DNA from: Acholeplasmataceae bacterium
Lineage (GTDB): Bacteria > Bacillota > Negativicutes > Acidaminococcales > Acidaminococcaceae
DNA: 10,138 bases
Assembly: GCA_012744295.1 (NCBI GenBank)
Contig: JAAYIB010000178.1
Location: 1 to 10,138, forward strand
Reading direction: 5' to 3'
Each line of letters opens with the position of its first letter. Position 1 is the first letter of the stretch. Below, one piece after another: positions 1-6,877 of this stretch. The translations under genes were made by a program, and so were the position numbers. The notes beneath the pieces were generated by a model. That model was not told the origin of the DNA and made no database searches. It worked only from the letters and a program-made list of their open reading frames with translations.

Positions 1-1
1 C

Positions 2-493
2 GTTTCCTCGCAAACCGATTCCAGAACAATACTGGATCTTGGCGGCGCGGAGAAACTGCTGGGCAAGGGTGACATGCTTTTTTATCCCATTGGGTCAAAC
101 CGGCCGCAAAGGGTGCAGGGCGCTTTTGTGTCCGATGATGAACTGGAGCGTCTTGTAACCTTTATCAAGGCGCAGGCGCTGCCGCTTGAATATTCCGAGG
201 AAGTCACGACGCAGGAACTCGAAAGCGACTGCAGAAAACAGCAGAATGGCGGCAGCGAGGAAATACTCGAGGATGAGCTGTTTGAGGATGCCGTCAGGCT
301 TGTCATGGAAACAAGACAAGCCTCGTCTTCCATGCTGCAGCGCAAATTCCGTATCGGCTACACAAGAGCGGCGAGACTTGTCGATACGATGGAGGAATAC
401 GGTATTGTCGGTCCTTCTATGGGCAGCAAGCCCCGTGAGCTGATTATGAGCCACTCGGAAATAGAAAACAGGTTTTTTGACAAGAATAGGTAA
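2..493 (+). CDS. ftsK: DNA translocase FtsK/SpoIIIE, C-terminal end (5' partial)
   Basis: This is the last 163 codons of an FtsK/SpoIIIE-type ATPase that pumps double-stranded DNA through the division septum and helps resolve chromosome termini. The reading frame is open from base 2, so the gene begins outside the window and the in-frame ATG at 74 is internal. The first visible residues, VSSQTDSRTILD followed by GGAEKLLGKGDMLF, are the end of the RecA-like motor (beta) domain. A variable acidic linker follows, at roughly visible residues 60-95. The last 65 residues (from about DELFEDAVRLV through RKFRIGYTRAARLVDTMEEYGIVGP) are the gamma winged-helix domain. In this family that domain reads the skewed octamers (KOPS/SRS) that orient translocation. 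The N-terminal membrane segments and the Walker motifs lie upstream of the window. The stop codon is 18 bases before the rodZ start, so the two genes are likely cotranscribed. Confidence 0.95.
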   Translation, partial: VSSQTDSRTILDLGGAEKLLGKGDMLFYPIGSNRPQRVQGAFVSDDELERLVTFIKAQALPLEYSEEVTTQELESDCRKQQNGGSEEILEDELFEDAVRLVMETRQASSSMLQRKFRIGYTRAARLVDTMEEYGIVGPSMGSKPRELIMSHSEIENRFFDKNR

Positions 494-511
494 GACCCGG
501 GAGGTAGCAGG

Positions 512-1318
512 ATGTCGGGTGTAGGACAGATTTTAAAAAATTCCCGAGAAGCCAAAGGGATAGCTATCGAGCAGGTTGCAGAAGCTACCAGCATCAGATT
601 GCTTTACCTTAAGGCCATCGAAGACGAACAATTTGATATTGTCCCCGGAGAGGTTTATTTAAAAGGCTTTATACGCAATTATGCGAACTACCTTGGCCTG
701 AACGGACCGGCCCTGGTTGAGCAGTACAAGGAACAGGCCGCCGGCTTTTTACAGCAGGAAAACCCGCCGGCTCATGCCCTAAAGCAGGAAAATCGGCAGG
801 AAGGCGTTCTTACGGCTTCGAAAAGAAGAGAAGCGCGTACAAAGAACGGTGCCGAAAATCTTCTATCCTTGCTGAAAATGTTTGTGACCGTGCGTAACCT
901 GATAGTAGTTTTGGCTCTCCTGACCTTGGTTTTGGCCGGCTATCACATTAGCGGCCTGTTTTCCGGGCAAAGAGCGAAAACTGTTTTACCTAAGCCTGCC
1001 GTGACGCCTGTAACCGGGGTAAAAGCTCCGGATGCAGCGGTAATCAAAGGCCAGGGAGACTTTTTTACAGTAAAAAATGCGGAAAAAATCGAAGTATCCG
1101 TTGCTTTTACTTCCGATTGCTGGGTAGAGGCTTATGCCGACAGAAAAGAAGCGTTCGTCGGTATCAAGACAAGCGGCAAGAATTTGCAGGTGAGCGCCGA
1201 CAAGGAACTCATGATCAAGTTCGGCAACATACGTGCCGCAACCATTATCTGCAACGGTGTTGAAGTGCCGTACGCGCCTGATGAGAACGGTGTTGTGATA
1301 CGCACTTTTAAGTTATGA
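512..1318 (+). CDS. rodZ: RodZ-like helix-turn-helix membrane protein (YmfM family)
   Basis: A 268-residue type II membrane protein with RodZ architecture. Residues 1-75 form a cytoplasmic helix-turn-helix_25 domain (GQILKNSREAKGIAIEQVAE and the aromatic-rich YLKAIEDEQFDIVPGEVYLK). In RodZ this domain binds MreB rather than acting mainly on DNA. Residues about 75-125 are a polar, charged linker. Residues about 129-147 (LIVVLALLTLVLAGYHISG) are the single membrane span. Residues about 190-268 form the extracytoplasmic DUF4115 beta domain (SDCWVEAYADRKEAF, IKFGNIRAATIICNGVEVP). By family knowledge it links the MreB cytoskeleton to the cell wall elongation machinery and sets rod shape. A GGGAGG ribosome binding site (499-504) lies 7 bases before the ATG. 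Position after ftsK is the common Firmicutes arrangement. The extracytoplasmic domain has two cysteines (C203, C247). Identification as RodZ family is firm; a role in shape for this organism is inferred. Confidence 0.9.
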   Translation: MSGVGQILKNSREAKGIAIEQVAEATSIRLLYLKAIEDEQFDIVPGEVYLKGFIRNYANYLGLNGPALVEQYKEQAAGFLQQENPPAHALKQENRQEGVLTASKRREARTKNGAENLLSLLKMFVTVRNLIVVLALLTLVLAGYHISGLFSGQRAKTVLPKPAVTPVTGVKAPDAAVIKGQGDFFTVKNAEKIEVSVAFTSDCWVEAYADRKEAFVGIKTSGKNLQVSADKELMIKFGNIRAATIICNGVEVPYAPDENGVVIRTFKL

Positions 1319-1322
1319 ATCT

Positions 1323-1328
1323 GGGAGG
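1323..1328 (+). promoter_or_regulatory. Ribosome binding site that decides the ygiQ start
   Basis: GGGAGG sits 7 bases before the ATG at 1336 but downstream of the alternative in-frame ATG at 1315. The 1315 ATG overlaps the rodZ stop (ATGA) and has no ribosome binding site of its own. The downstream ATG is therefore the better start, and the protein is 630 rather than 637 residues. Confidence 0.75.
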
Positions 1329-1335
1329 ACGCCTA

Positions 1336-3228
1336 ATGAGTGAATTTCTGCCGATTACGCCCGAGGAAATAGCAGGGCGTGGTTGGGAACAGCTTGATTT
1401 TTTATTTATAAGCGGTGACGCCTACGTGGACCACCCTTCTTTCGGCCCGGCAGTAATATGTCGGGTTCTTGAGTCTAAAGGCTATAAAGTGGCTTTGATT
1501 TGCCAGCCCGACTGGAAAAAAAGTCAGAGCATAGGCCTTTTGGGAAAACCACGACTGGCGGTTCTGATTTCCGGGGGAAACCTTGATTCGATGCTATGTC
1601 ACTATACCGCGGCGCGCAAGCGGAGGAAGAGTGACAGTTACACTCCGGGCGGAGTTGTGGGCAAAAGGCCCGACCATGCGACGGTTGTTTATGCAAAGCT
1701 GTCCAAGGCTCTGTGGCCGGACGTGCCTGTCGTTATCGGAGGCATCGAGGCAAGTCTGCGGAGATTTGCTCATTACGACTATTGGGAAGACAGGCTTTTA
1801 CCGTCGATTCTGCTTGAGAGCGGGGCAGACCTCCTGATTTACGGCATGGGAGAAAAGCAGGTAACCGAAATTGCGGATTATCTGGCCGGAGGAGCGAATA
1901 TTGCCGAGATCAGGTATGTACGCGGAACAGCTTATGCTGCGAAGGATTTGGCACATTTGACCGAACCTTTTGTCAAGCTGCCCTCCTATGAGGAATTGAA
2001 AAGGGAAAAGCAGCTTTATGCAAAGGCTTTTAAACACCAGAGTCTGGAGCAGGATGCCTTTTACGGCAAAATTGTAATCCAGCAAAGCGACAGCCTGTAC
2101 GTCATTCAGAATCAGCCGCCGTTTCCCCTGACGCAGGAGGAGATGGATGAAATTTATGATTTGCCCTACATCAGGACTTATCATCCTTCCTACGAGGAGG
2201 CGGGAGGGGTTCCTGCCATCGAGGAAGTTAAGTTCAGCATTATCAGTCAGCGCGGTTGTTTCGGCAGCTGTTCCTTTTGTGCGATTCATTCACATCAGGG
2301 GCGTATAATCCAGGCGCGCAGCCATGAATCTATTGTGCGCGAAGCGCAGGCGATTACTGAACTTCCTGACTTTAAAGGCTATATTCATGACGTCGGCGGA
2401 CCGACTGCCAATTTCAGGCATCCTTCGTGTGAAAAACAGCTGAAGGCCGGAGTCTGCAAGCACCGACAGTGTCTGTCACCCGAAATCTGCCCGCAAATCG
2501 ACGCCGACCACGGCGACTACATTTCCCTGCTGAAAAAGGTCAGGTCACTTCCTAAAATTAAAAAGGTGTTCATTCGCTCAGGTATAAGATACGATTATTT
2601 GCTGGCAGACAAAAAAAACAATTTTATCGACGAACTTTGCCGCTACCATGTCAGCGGGCAGCTGAAAATTGCGCCGGAACACATAGTGCCGCACGTACTG
2701 CGCTGCATGGGCAAGCCGGGCAAGGAAGTTTATCTGAAGTTTTTGCGGGCGTTCAATAAGAAGAACCAGGAAATAGGCCTGAAACAATTTGTTGTTCCGT
2801 ACTTCATATCGAGCCACCCCGGATGCACGCTTGCTGACGCTGTGACACTTGCTGAATTCCTGCGTGACAGCGGCCACCATCCCGAGCAGGTGCAGGACTT
2901 TATTCCGACGCCGGGCAGCGCTTCGACCGCTATGTATTATTCCGGCTGTGACCCGGATACGGGCAAAAAAGTTTTTGTAACCGACAATCCCCACGAAAAA
3001 GCGATGCAAAGGGCTTTAATGCAATACAGGAACCCTAAGAACCGCGCTCTGGTAAAGGAGGCACTGCAGGCAGCGAACCGCATGGATCTGGTCGGCAGCG
3101 ATGCCAAATGCCTCATAAGGTTGGGACCCGTGCAGAGTCCCGGACGTAAGCTTCGTACTGGGACGGCCGCAAGGGATGTCGGCAGTTTGAAGAAAAAGCA
3201 AATATTTAAAAAAAGCAAAAGGGGCTAA
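1336..3228 (+). CDS. ygiQ: YgiQ family radical SAM protein (UPF0313)
   Basis: A 630-residue radical SAM protein of the YgiQ/UPF0313 family, whose reaction is not known. Residues about 1-250 are the family-specific N-terminal region (LGW-type WEQLDFLFISGDAYVDHPSFG near the start, then VIGGIEASLRRFAHYDYW). The radical SAM core follows, with CFGSCSFC giving the three [4Fe-4S] ligands C308, C312 and C315. A second cysteine set, C365, C374, C379 and C385, comes next after the GGPTANF motif. The segment LKIAPEH and then FVVPYFISSHPG are typical of the family barrel. The C-terminal region (VQDFIPTPGSASTAMYYSG onward) corresponds to DUF3362, and the last 27 residues form a lysine/arginine-rich tail. 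The E. coli protein is longer, about 740 residues. The ATG at 1336 is preferred over the one at 1315 because of the ribosome binding site between them. Family assignment is firm; substrate unknown. Confidence 0.93.
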   Translation: MSEFLPITPEEIAGRGWEQLDFLFISGDAYVDHPSFGPAVICRVLESKGYKVALICQPDWKKSQSIGLLGKPRLAVLISGGNLDSMLCHYTAARKRRKSDSYTPGGVVGKRPDHATVVYAKLSKALWPDVPVVIGGIEASLRRFAHYDYWEDRLLPSILLESGADLLIYGMGEKQVTEIADYLAGGANIAEIRYVRGTAYAAKDLAHLTEPFVKLPSYEELKREKQLYAKAFKHQSLEQDAFYGKIVIQQSDSLYVIQNQPPFPLTQEEMDEIYDLPYIRTYHPSYEEAGGVPAIEEVKFSIISQRGCFGSCSFCAIHSHQGRIIQARSHESIVREAQAITELPDFKGYIHDVGGPTANFRHPSCEKQLKAGVCKHRQCLSPEICPQIDADHGDYISLLKKVRSLPKIKKVFIRSGIRYDYLLADKKNNFIDELCRYHVSGQLKIAPEHIVPHVLRCMGKPGKEVYLKFLRAFNKKNQEIGLKQFVVPYFISSHPGCTLADAVTLAEFLRDSGHHPEQVQDFIPTPGSASTAMYYSGCDPDTGKKVFVTDNPHEKAMQRALMQYRNPKNRALVKEALQAANRMDLVGSDAKCLIRLGPVQSPGRKLRTGTAARDVGSLKKKQIFKKSKRG

Positions 3229-3234
3229 CGACAA

Positions 3235-4233
3235 ATGTCAGCACGACAAACAGGTCATCTTATGCTGCTCGCATTGGCAGCAGCCCTCCTGCTGCTTCTG
3301 AACTCACTGATCGCGAATAACGAGGCATCGGCTTCCGACAAGCCTCTGCTTGTTTATTCCGAACTTTCCGAGGATTTATCAAGGGCACTTCTGCAAGAGT
3401 TTCAGGAGAAGTCGGGCAAGAAGTTTGAATACAGGCTTTTGGACACTATGCCGGTAGCCGGCGCCGAGGTAAAGCGGCCGGATATCTTTCTTGCTTCAAG
3501 AGAAACACTGACCGAACTTGCAGCTGCCGGCGCGCTGCTTAAAGACGCGCGTGCAGACGACGACGGAAGGCCTGCGTACCTTGCAGGCGAAGAGGGAACA
3601 TGGACCGGTTTTTGCTACGACCCCTGCGTATTTCTCGTCAACCATGCTTTTTCACGAAAAATCGGGCAAAAAAATCTGCTTTCCTGGAATGATCTGGCGG
3701 GCCGCGGCAATATGTCGGTCAGTATGGAGGACCTTGGCTCTACCGAAGAAACGAAAAATTTTCTGGCTGCCTTTGCTTCTAAACGAGGAGAAGAGGCTAC
3801 AATGGCATTTTTAAACATTATCGACAGGAAGATTGTTCAATACGCTAAATTTCCCATCAGTCCGATCAGGCTTGTCACAATAGGCGAAGCAGATATAGCT
3901 GTTACTACAAGGAATAAAGTGATAAAATATATTGAATACAATTTTCCCGCCTACGTCGTTATGCCTGAGGAAGGTGCGCCGGCAATCGTGTATGGCTGCG
4001 GACTATCAGCAGCTTCTTCCCAACCAAAGCTTGGCAGCGAATTTTCCGCTTGGCTGTCTTCTTCGCCTGAAGCGCCTGTTGCTGCCGAAAAGGCCGGGTA
4101 TGGCTATTTGTTTTTTTCGAACACGAGCGAGCCGTCTGAGCGCGTCTGGGTAAATTTGAATTATCGCAGTGCGGTAAAAAAAGCGGCATTGCTTGATAAG
4201 TGGCTGCAAAACGTCAGATTTGCTGCAAAATAG
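3235..4233 (+). CDS. Secreted solute-binding protein, iron(III)/FbpA-like, without transporter partners
   Basis: A 332-residue protein with the fold signature of periplasmic ABC-transporter binding proteins of the iron(III)/thiamine/phosphonate group (COG1840-like). The N-terminus is a signal peptide: Arg4, a hydrophobic core at residues 9-26, and a probable signal peptidase I site after ASA (31-33). There is no lipobox; the first cysteine is residue 127. After cleavage the opening LLVYSELSEDLSRALLQEF matches the usual beta strand and helix of lobe 1. LVNHAFSRKIGQKNLLSWNDL, the following strand-helix with GSTEETKNFLAAF, GEADIAVTTRN and VVMPEEGAPAIVYG match the hinge and lobe 2. No permease or ATPase gene is adjacent, so the ligand cannot be named from context. 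It starts 6 bases after ygiQ with AAAAGGGG upstream and is likely cotranscribed. A CYDPC motif (127-131) is unusual. Fold assignment is good; iron as ligand is only one possibility. Confidence 0.8.
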   Translation: MSARQTGHLMLLALAAALLLLLNSLIANNEASASDKPLLVYSELSEDLSRALLQEFQEKSGKKFEYRLLDTMPVAGAEVKRPDIFLASRETLTELAAAGALLKDARADDDGRPAYLAGEEGTWTGFCYDPCVFLVNHAFSRKIGQKNLLSWNDLAGRGNMSVSMEDLGSTEETKNFLAAFASKRGEEATMAFLNIIDRKIVQYAKFPISPIRLVTIGEADIAVTTRNKVIKYIEYNFPAYVVMPEEGAPAIVYGCGLSAASSQPKLGSEFSAWLSSSPEAPVAAEKAGYGYLFFSNTSEPSERVWVNLNYRSAVKKAALLDKWLQNVRFAAK

Positions 4234-4256
4234 ACAGTTTTTTAAATTAAATTTGT

Positions 4257-4262
4257 GAGGTG
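4257..4262 (+). promoter_or_regulatory. Ribosome binding site supporting a TTG start for rimO
   Basis: GAGGTG lies 8 bases before a TTG at 4271. No ATG or GTG is available between this site and the conserved N-terminal residues KIGVVSLGCPKNQVD, so the gene must begin at TTG. The TTG start may lower RimO translation relative to its neighbours. Confidence 0.7.
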
Positions 4263-4270
4263 TTTCTTTT

Positions 4271-5602
4271 TTGAAGATAGGCGTTGTAAGTCTTGGGTGT
4301 CCCAAGAACCAGGTCGATGCGGAGATTATGCTCGGTATCATTGAAAAGATGGATTGGACGATTACAAACAATCCGGAAGAAGCCGATTTAATCATTGTAA
4401 ATACCTGCGGTTTTATTGAATCGGCGAAGGAAGAATCCGTCAATACTGTTTTGCAGATGGCGGAATACAAAATCAGGGGCACCTGCAAACATTTGCTGAT
4501 GACAGGTTGCCTGGGCCAGAGGTATGCAAGCGAGTTGTTTGAAGACATTCCCGAACTGGATGCCATCCTGGGTACTGAGTGTTATACGGAAATTGGCAAG
4601 GTCATCGAACGTGTCTTGAAGGGGGAAAGACTGATCGTTTTAGAGCCGTTCGGAGAGGAATTTGCCGAAGTTCCCGACGTAACGAGGAAACTTACCACGC
4701 CATCTCATTACGCGTACCTCAAAATTGCCGAGGGCTGCGACAATTGCTGCTCCTACTGCATAATTCCCAAACTGCGGGGACCCTATCGGAGCAGACCGTT
4801 TGAGGCAATAATGAAAGAAGCTGCGGCACTGGCCGCGAGCGGTGTGAAAGAGCTTGTCATCGTGGCACAGGATACTACTCGCTACGGCGAGGAATTATAC
4901 GGTAAACTCAGGCTTGCGGAACTGTTGCGCGAATTGAACAAGCTTGAGGGACTGCACTGGATCAGGGTGCTTTATTGTTATCCGCAGTATTTTACAGACG
5001 ATTTGATTGACGCTTTTGCGGAATGTGACAAGGTGTGCAAATACGTAGATCTGCCTCTGCAGCACATCAGTGACAGAATTCTGACGCGAATGAACAGACC
5101 TGATACGAGAGAGCAGATTGAAGCCCTGATAAAAAAGCTGCGTCAAAGGGTCAGCGGCATTGCAGTCCGCACAACCTTCATCGTCGGCTTTCCGGGTGAA
5201 AGCGAGGCCGACTTCGAGGAACTAATGGGTTTTGTGGCGGGAACGAAGTTTGACTGCGCGGGCGTCTTTACCTATTCGTGCGAGGAAGGAACGGCAGCGG
5301 CCCTGATGCCTGATCAAATCAGCGAGCAAACCAAGCAGGAGAGATATCACGCGCTGATGTCTCTGCAGGCTGAGATCTCAGAAGGGATCAACCAGGAGCT
5401 CGAAGACGGTATAATGCTTGTACTTGTTGAGGGCTTTGAAGACGGGGATAAAAATATAGCCTATGGCCGGTCCTACAGAGAGGCACCGGAAATTGACGGC
5501 AGAATCTTCATTGAAAATGCCGGAAACGTCCGACCGGGCGATTTTCTCAATGTTATAATTTTGCAGGGTTTCACTTATGAACTCCTTAGCGAGCCGGTTT
5601 AG
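4271..5602 (+). CDS. rimO: Ribosomal protein S12 aspartate methylthiotransferase RimO
   Basis: A 443-residue methylthiotransferase that by family knowledge adds a methylthio group to the beta carbon of a conserved aspartate (Asp88/89) of ribosomal protein S12, using two [4Fe-4S] clusters and S-adenosylmethionine. The N-terminal MTTase domain holds the ligands of the auxiliary cluster: C10 (SLGCPKNQVD), C46 (NTCGFIESAKEES) and C80 (TGCLGQRY). The radical SAM core has C156, C160 and C163 (EGCDNCCSYCIIPKLRG), then the family strand VRTTFIVGFPGESEADF. The C-terminal 65 residues are the TRAM domain (ILVLVEGFEDGDKNIAYGRS type), which is acidic as expected for RimO rather than the tRNA enzyme MiaB. 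SLGCPKN at the N-terminus also favours RimO over MiaB. Length is normal. The start is TTG. It lies 37 bases after the solute-binding protein gene, the widest gap in the cluster, and 22 bases before cinA. Confidence 0.95.
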   Translation: MKIGVVSLGCPKNQVDAEIMLGIIEKMDWTITNNPEEADLIIVNTCGFIESAKEESVNTVLQMAEYKIRGTCKHLLMTGCLGQRYASELFEDIPELDAILGTECYTEIGKVIERVLKGERLIVLEPFGEEFAEVPDVTRKLTTPSHYAYLKIAEGCDNCCSYCIIPKLRGPYRSRPFEAIMKEAAALAASGVKELVIVAQDTTRYGEELYGKLRLAELLRELNKLEGLHWIRVLYCYPQYFTDDLIDAFAECDKVCKYVDLPLQHISDRILTRMNRPDTREQIEALIKKLRQRVSGIAVRTTFIVGFPGESEADFEELMGFVAGTKFDCAGVFTYSCEEGTAAALMPDQISEQTKQERYHALMSLQAEISEGINQELEDGIMLVLVEGFEDGDKNIAYGRSYREAPEIDGRIFIENAGNVRPGDFLNVIILQGFTYELLSEPV

Positions 5603-5607
5603 TTAAA

Positions 5608-5615
5608 AAGGAGGT
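5608..5615 (+). promoter_or_regulatory. Strong ribosome binding site of cinA
   Basis: AAGGAGGT, a near-complete match to the 16S rRNA 3' end, lies 9 bases before the ATG at 5625. It fixes the cinA start and predicts efficient independent translation. Confidence 0.8.
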
Positions 5616-5624
5616 CGAAAACAG

Positions 5625-6869
5625 ATGGTTGTCGAAGTTATCAATACAGGTACCGAGCTTTTGCTTGGTGAGATTTTGAACACTAACTTTCAATATCTGT
5701 CAAAGGCGTTAAACGAAAAAGGCTTTGACGTCCTGTATCAGACCACTGTTGGAGACAACGAGCAAAGGCTATGCAGCACGATTAAGATTGCTCTTTCACG
5801 AGCCGATATTGTCGTTACGACAGGTGGGCTCGGCCCTACGCGAGGCGACATTACGAAGGAAATAGTCGCAGCTGTGCTTGAAAGGCCTCTGGAGCTTCAT
5901 CAGCCCACACTTGATAAAATTACACGATTCTTTACAAATCGCGGCATTAAGATGCCGGAAAACAACGTTAAACAGGCGATGATTCCGCAGGGAGCGTTTG
6001 TCCTGCAAAATGATGCGGGAACTGCTCCGGGACTCGTTTTGGAAGCCGAAGGCAAGATAGTTGTCATGCTGCCCGGCCCGCCGAACGAAATGAAGCATGT
6101 CTGCATGGAAAAAATGCTGCCTTTTTTAGAAAGGCATTTTGAACAACAGGGAATTATTCATTCCAAAGTTTTGCGTTTGCGCGGCATAGGGGAGTCGTCT
6201 GTTGCCGAAAAATTAGATGACATCATTATGTCGCAGACCAATCCGACCATTGCAATTTATGCCAGACAGGGTGAAATCATTATCAGGATTACTGCGAAAG
6301 GCAGTAATTTCGAAAATGCGGAAGCTCTGATTGCCGAAATGGAGACAAAGGTCAAGGCAAGACTGAAGAGTAATATATATGGCGCCGACAACGATTCGTT
6401 AGCCGTCAAGCTTGGCGGGAAACTGGCGGGAACAGGAAGCACGATTGCCTTTGCGGAATCGTGTACGGGAGGTCTGGCCAGCAGTATGCTGACAGACGTG
6501 CCGGGAAGCTCAGGCTATCTTTTGGGCTCGGTCGTTTCATACAGCAATATGGCTAAGGTAAAAGTTTTGGGCGTCTCAGAGGAAAGCTTGAAAGATTATG
6601 GGGCTGTTAGTGAACAGGTTGCCTGTGAAATGGCCGCCGGCGTGCGCAACCTTTTCGATACCACCTACGGGATCGGTATTACAGGGATTGCCGGGCCGGG
6701 CGGAGGTTCTGAGGAGAAACCTGTTGGCTTGGTATATATGGCTATAGCGAGTGAAAAGGAAACCGTTTGCCAAAAATACAAATTTGCGGGTTCACGGACT
6801 GAAAACAAATTGCGTAGTGTATTGGCCGCTTTTTCGCTGGCTCTGGACAAATTTAAAGAAGAAATTTAG
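5625..6869 (+). CDS. cinA: CinA family protein: MoCF-like pyrophosphatase plus NMN amidohydrolase domains
   Basis: A 414-residue two-domain CinA protein. Residues about 1-170 are the MoaB/MogA-like (COG1058) domain, with INTGTELLLGEILNTN (6-21), TTGGLGPTRGDITKE (65-79) and MLPGPPNEMK (148-157). In characterised homologues this domain hydrolyses ADP-ribose or related pyrophosphates. A middle region (about 175-255) follows. Residues about 260-414 are the PncC-type nicotinamide mononucleotide deamidase domain, with AESCTGG (277-283), GSVVSYSNMAK (301-311), GAVSEQVA and GITGIAGPGGG (351-361). By family knowledge it acts in the cytoplasm in NAD salvage/repair, and in some Firmicutes it is linked to competence through recA coexpression. 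The first aspartate of the usual GPTxDD motif is glycine here. recA, its common downstream neighbour, is absent; a DEAD-box helicase follows after 8 bases. Length and domain order are complete. Confidence 0.95.
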   Translation: MVVEVINTGTELLLGEILNTNFQYLSKALNEKGFDVLYQTTVGDNEQRLCSTIKIALSRADIVVTTGGLGPTRGDITKEIVAAVLERPLELHQPTLDKITRFFTNRGIKMPENNVKQAMIPQGAFVLQNDAGTAPGLVLEAEGKIVVMLPGPPNEMKHVCMEKMLPFLERHFEQQGIIHSKVLRLRGIGESSVAEKLDDIIMSQTNPTIAIYARQGEIIIRITAKGSNFENAEALIAEMETKVKARLKSNIYGADNDSLAVKLGGKLAGTGSTIAFAESCTGGLASSMLTDVPGSSGYLLGSVVSYSNMAKVKVLGVSEESLKDYGAVSEQVACEMAAGVRNLFDTTYGIGITGIAGPGGGSEEKPVGLVYMAIASEKETVCQKYKFAGSRTENKLRSVLAAFSLALDKFKEEI

Positions 6870-6873
6870 GAGG
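6868..6873 (+). promoter_or_regulatory. Helicase ribosome binding site overlapping the cinA stop
   Basis: AGGAGG shares its first two bases with the cinA TAG stop codon, and is only 4 bases from the helicase ATG at 6878. Ribosomes finishing cinA would uncover or occupy this site, so translation of the two genes is probably coupled. Confidence 0.65.
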
Positions 6874-6877
6874 AAAT

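Noticed and set aside
1315..1335. ATG at 1315 overlapping the rodZ stop (ATGA) as the ygiQ start
   Set aside because: It has no ribosome binding site in place, while the GGGAGG at 1323-1328 is well spaced for the ATG at 1336. The family N-terminus also fits the shorter form.
2611..2619. Run of eight A followed by C in ygiQ, resembling an A_AAA_AAC slippery site
   Set aside because: The zero frame continues through conserved family sequence on both sides to a normal end, and I see no downstream stimulatory structure, so programmed frameshifting is not supported.
4220..4248. Possible promoter before rimO (TTGCTG, 17 bases, TAAATT)
   Set aside because: Only 3 of 6 and 4 of 6 matches in an AT-rich gap, with part of it inside the upstream coding sequence and a leader that would be about 15 bases; too weak to call.
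4231..4250. T-run after the solute-binding protein gene as a terminator
   Set aside because: The TTTTTT at about 4238-4243 is not preceded by a GC-rich stem-loop.
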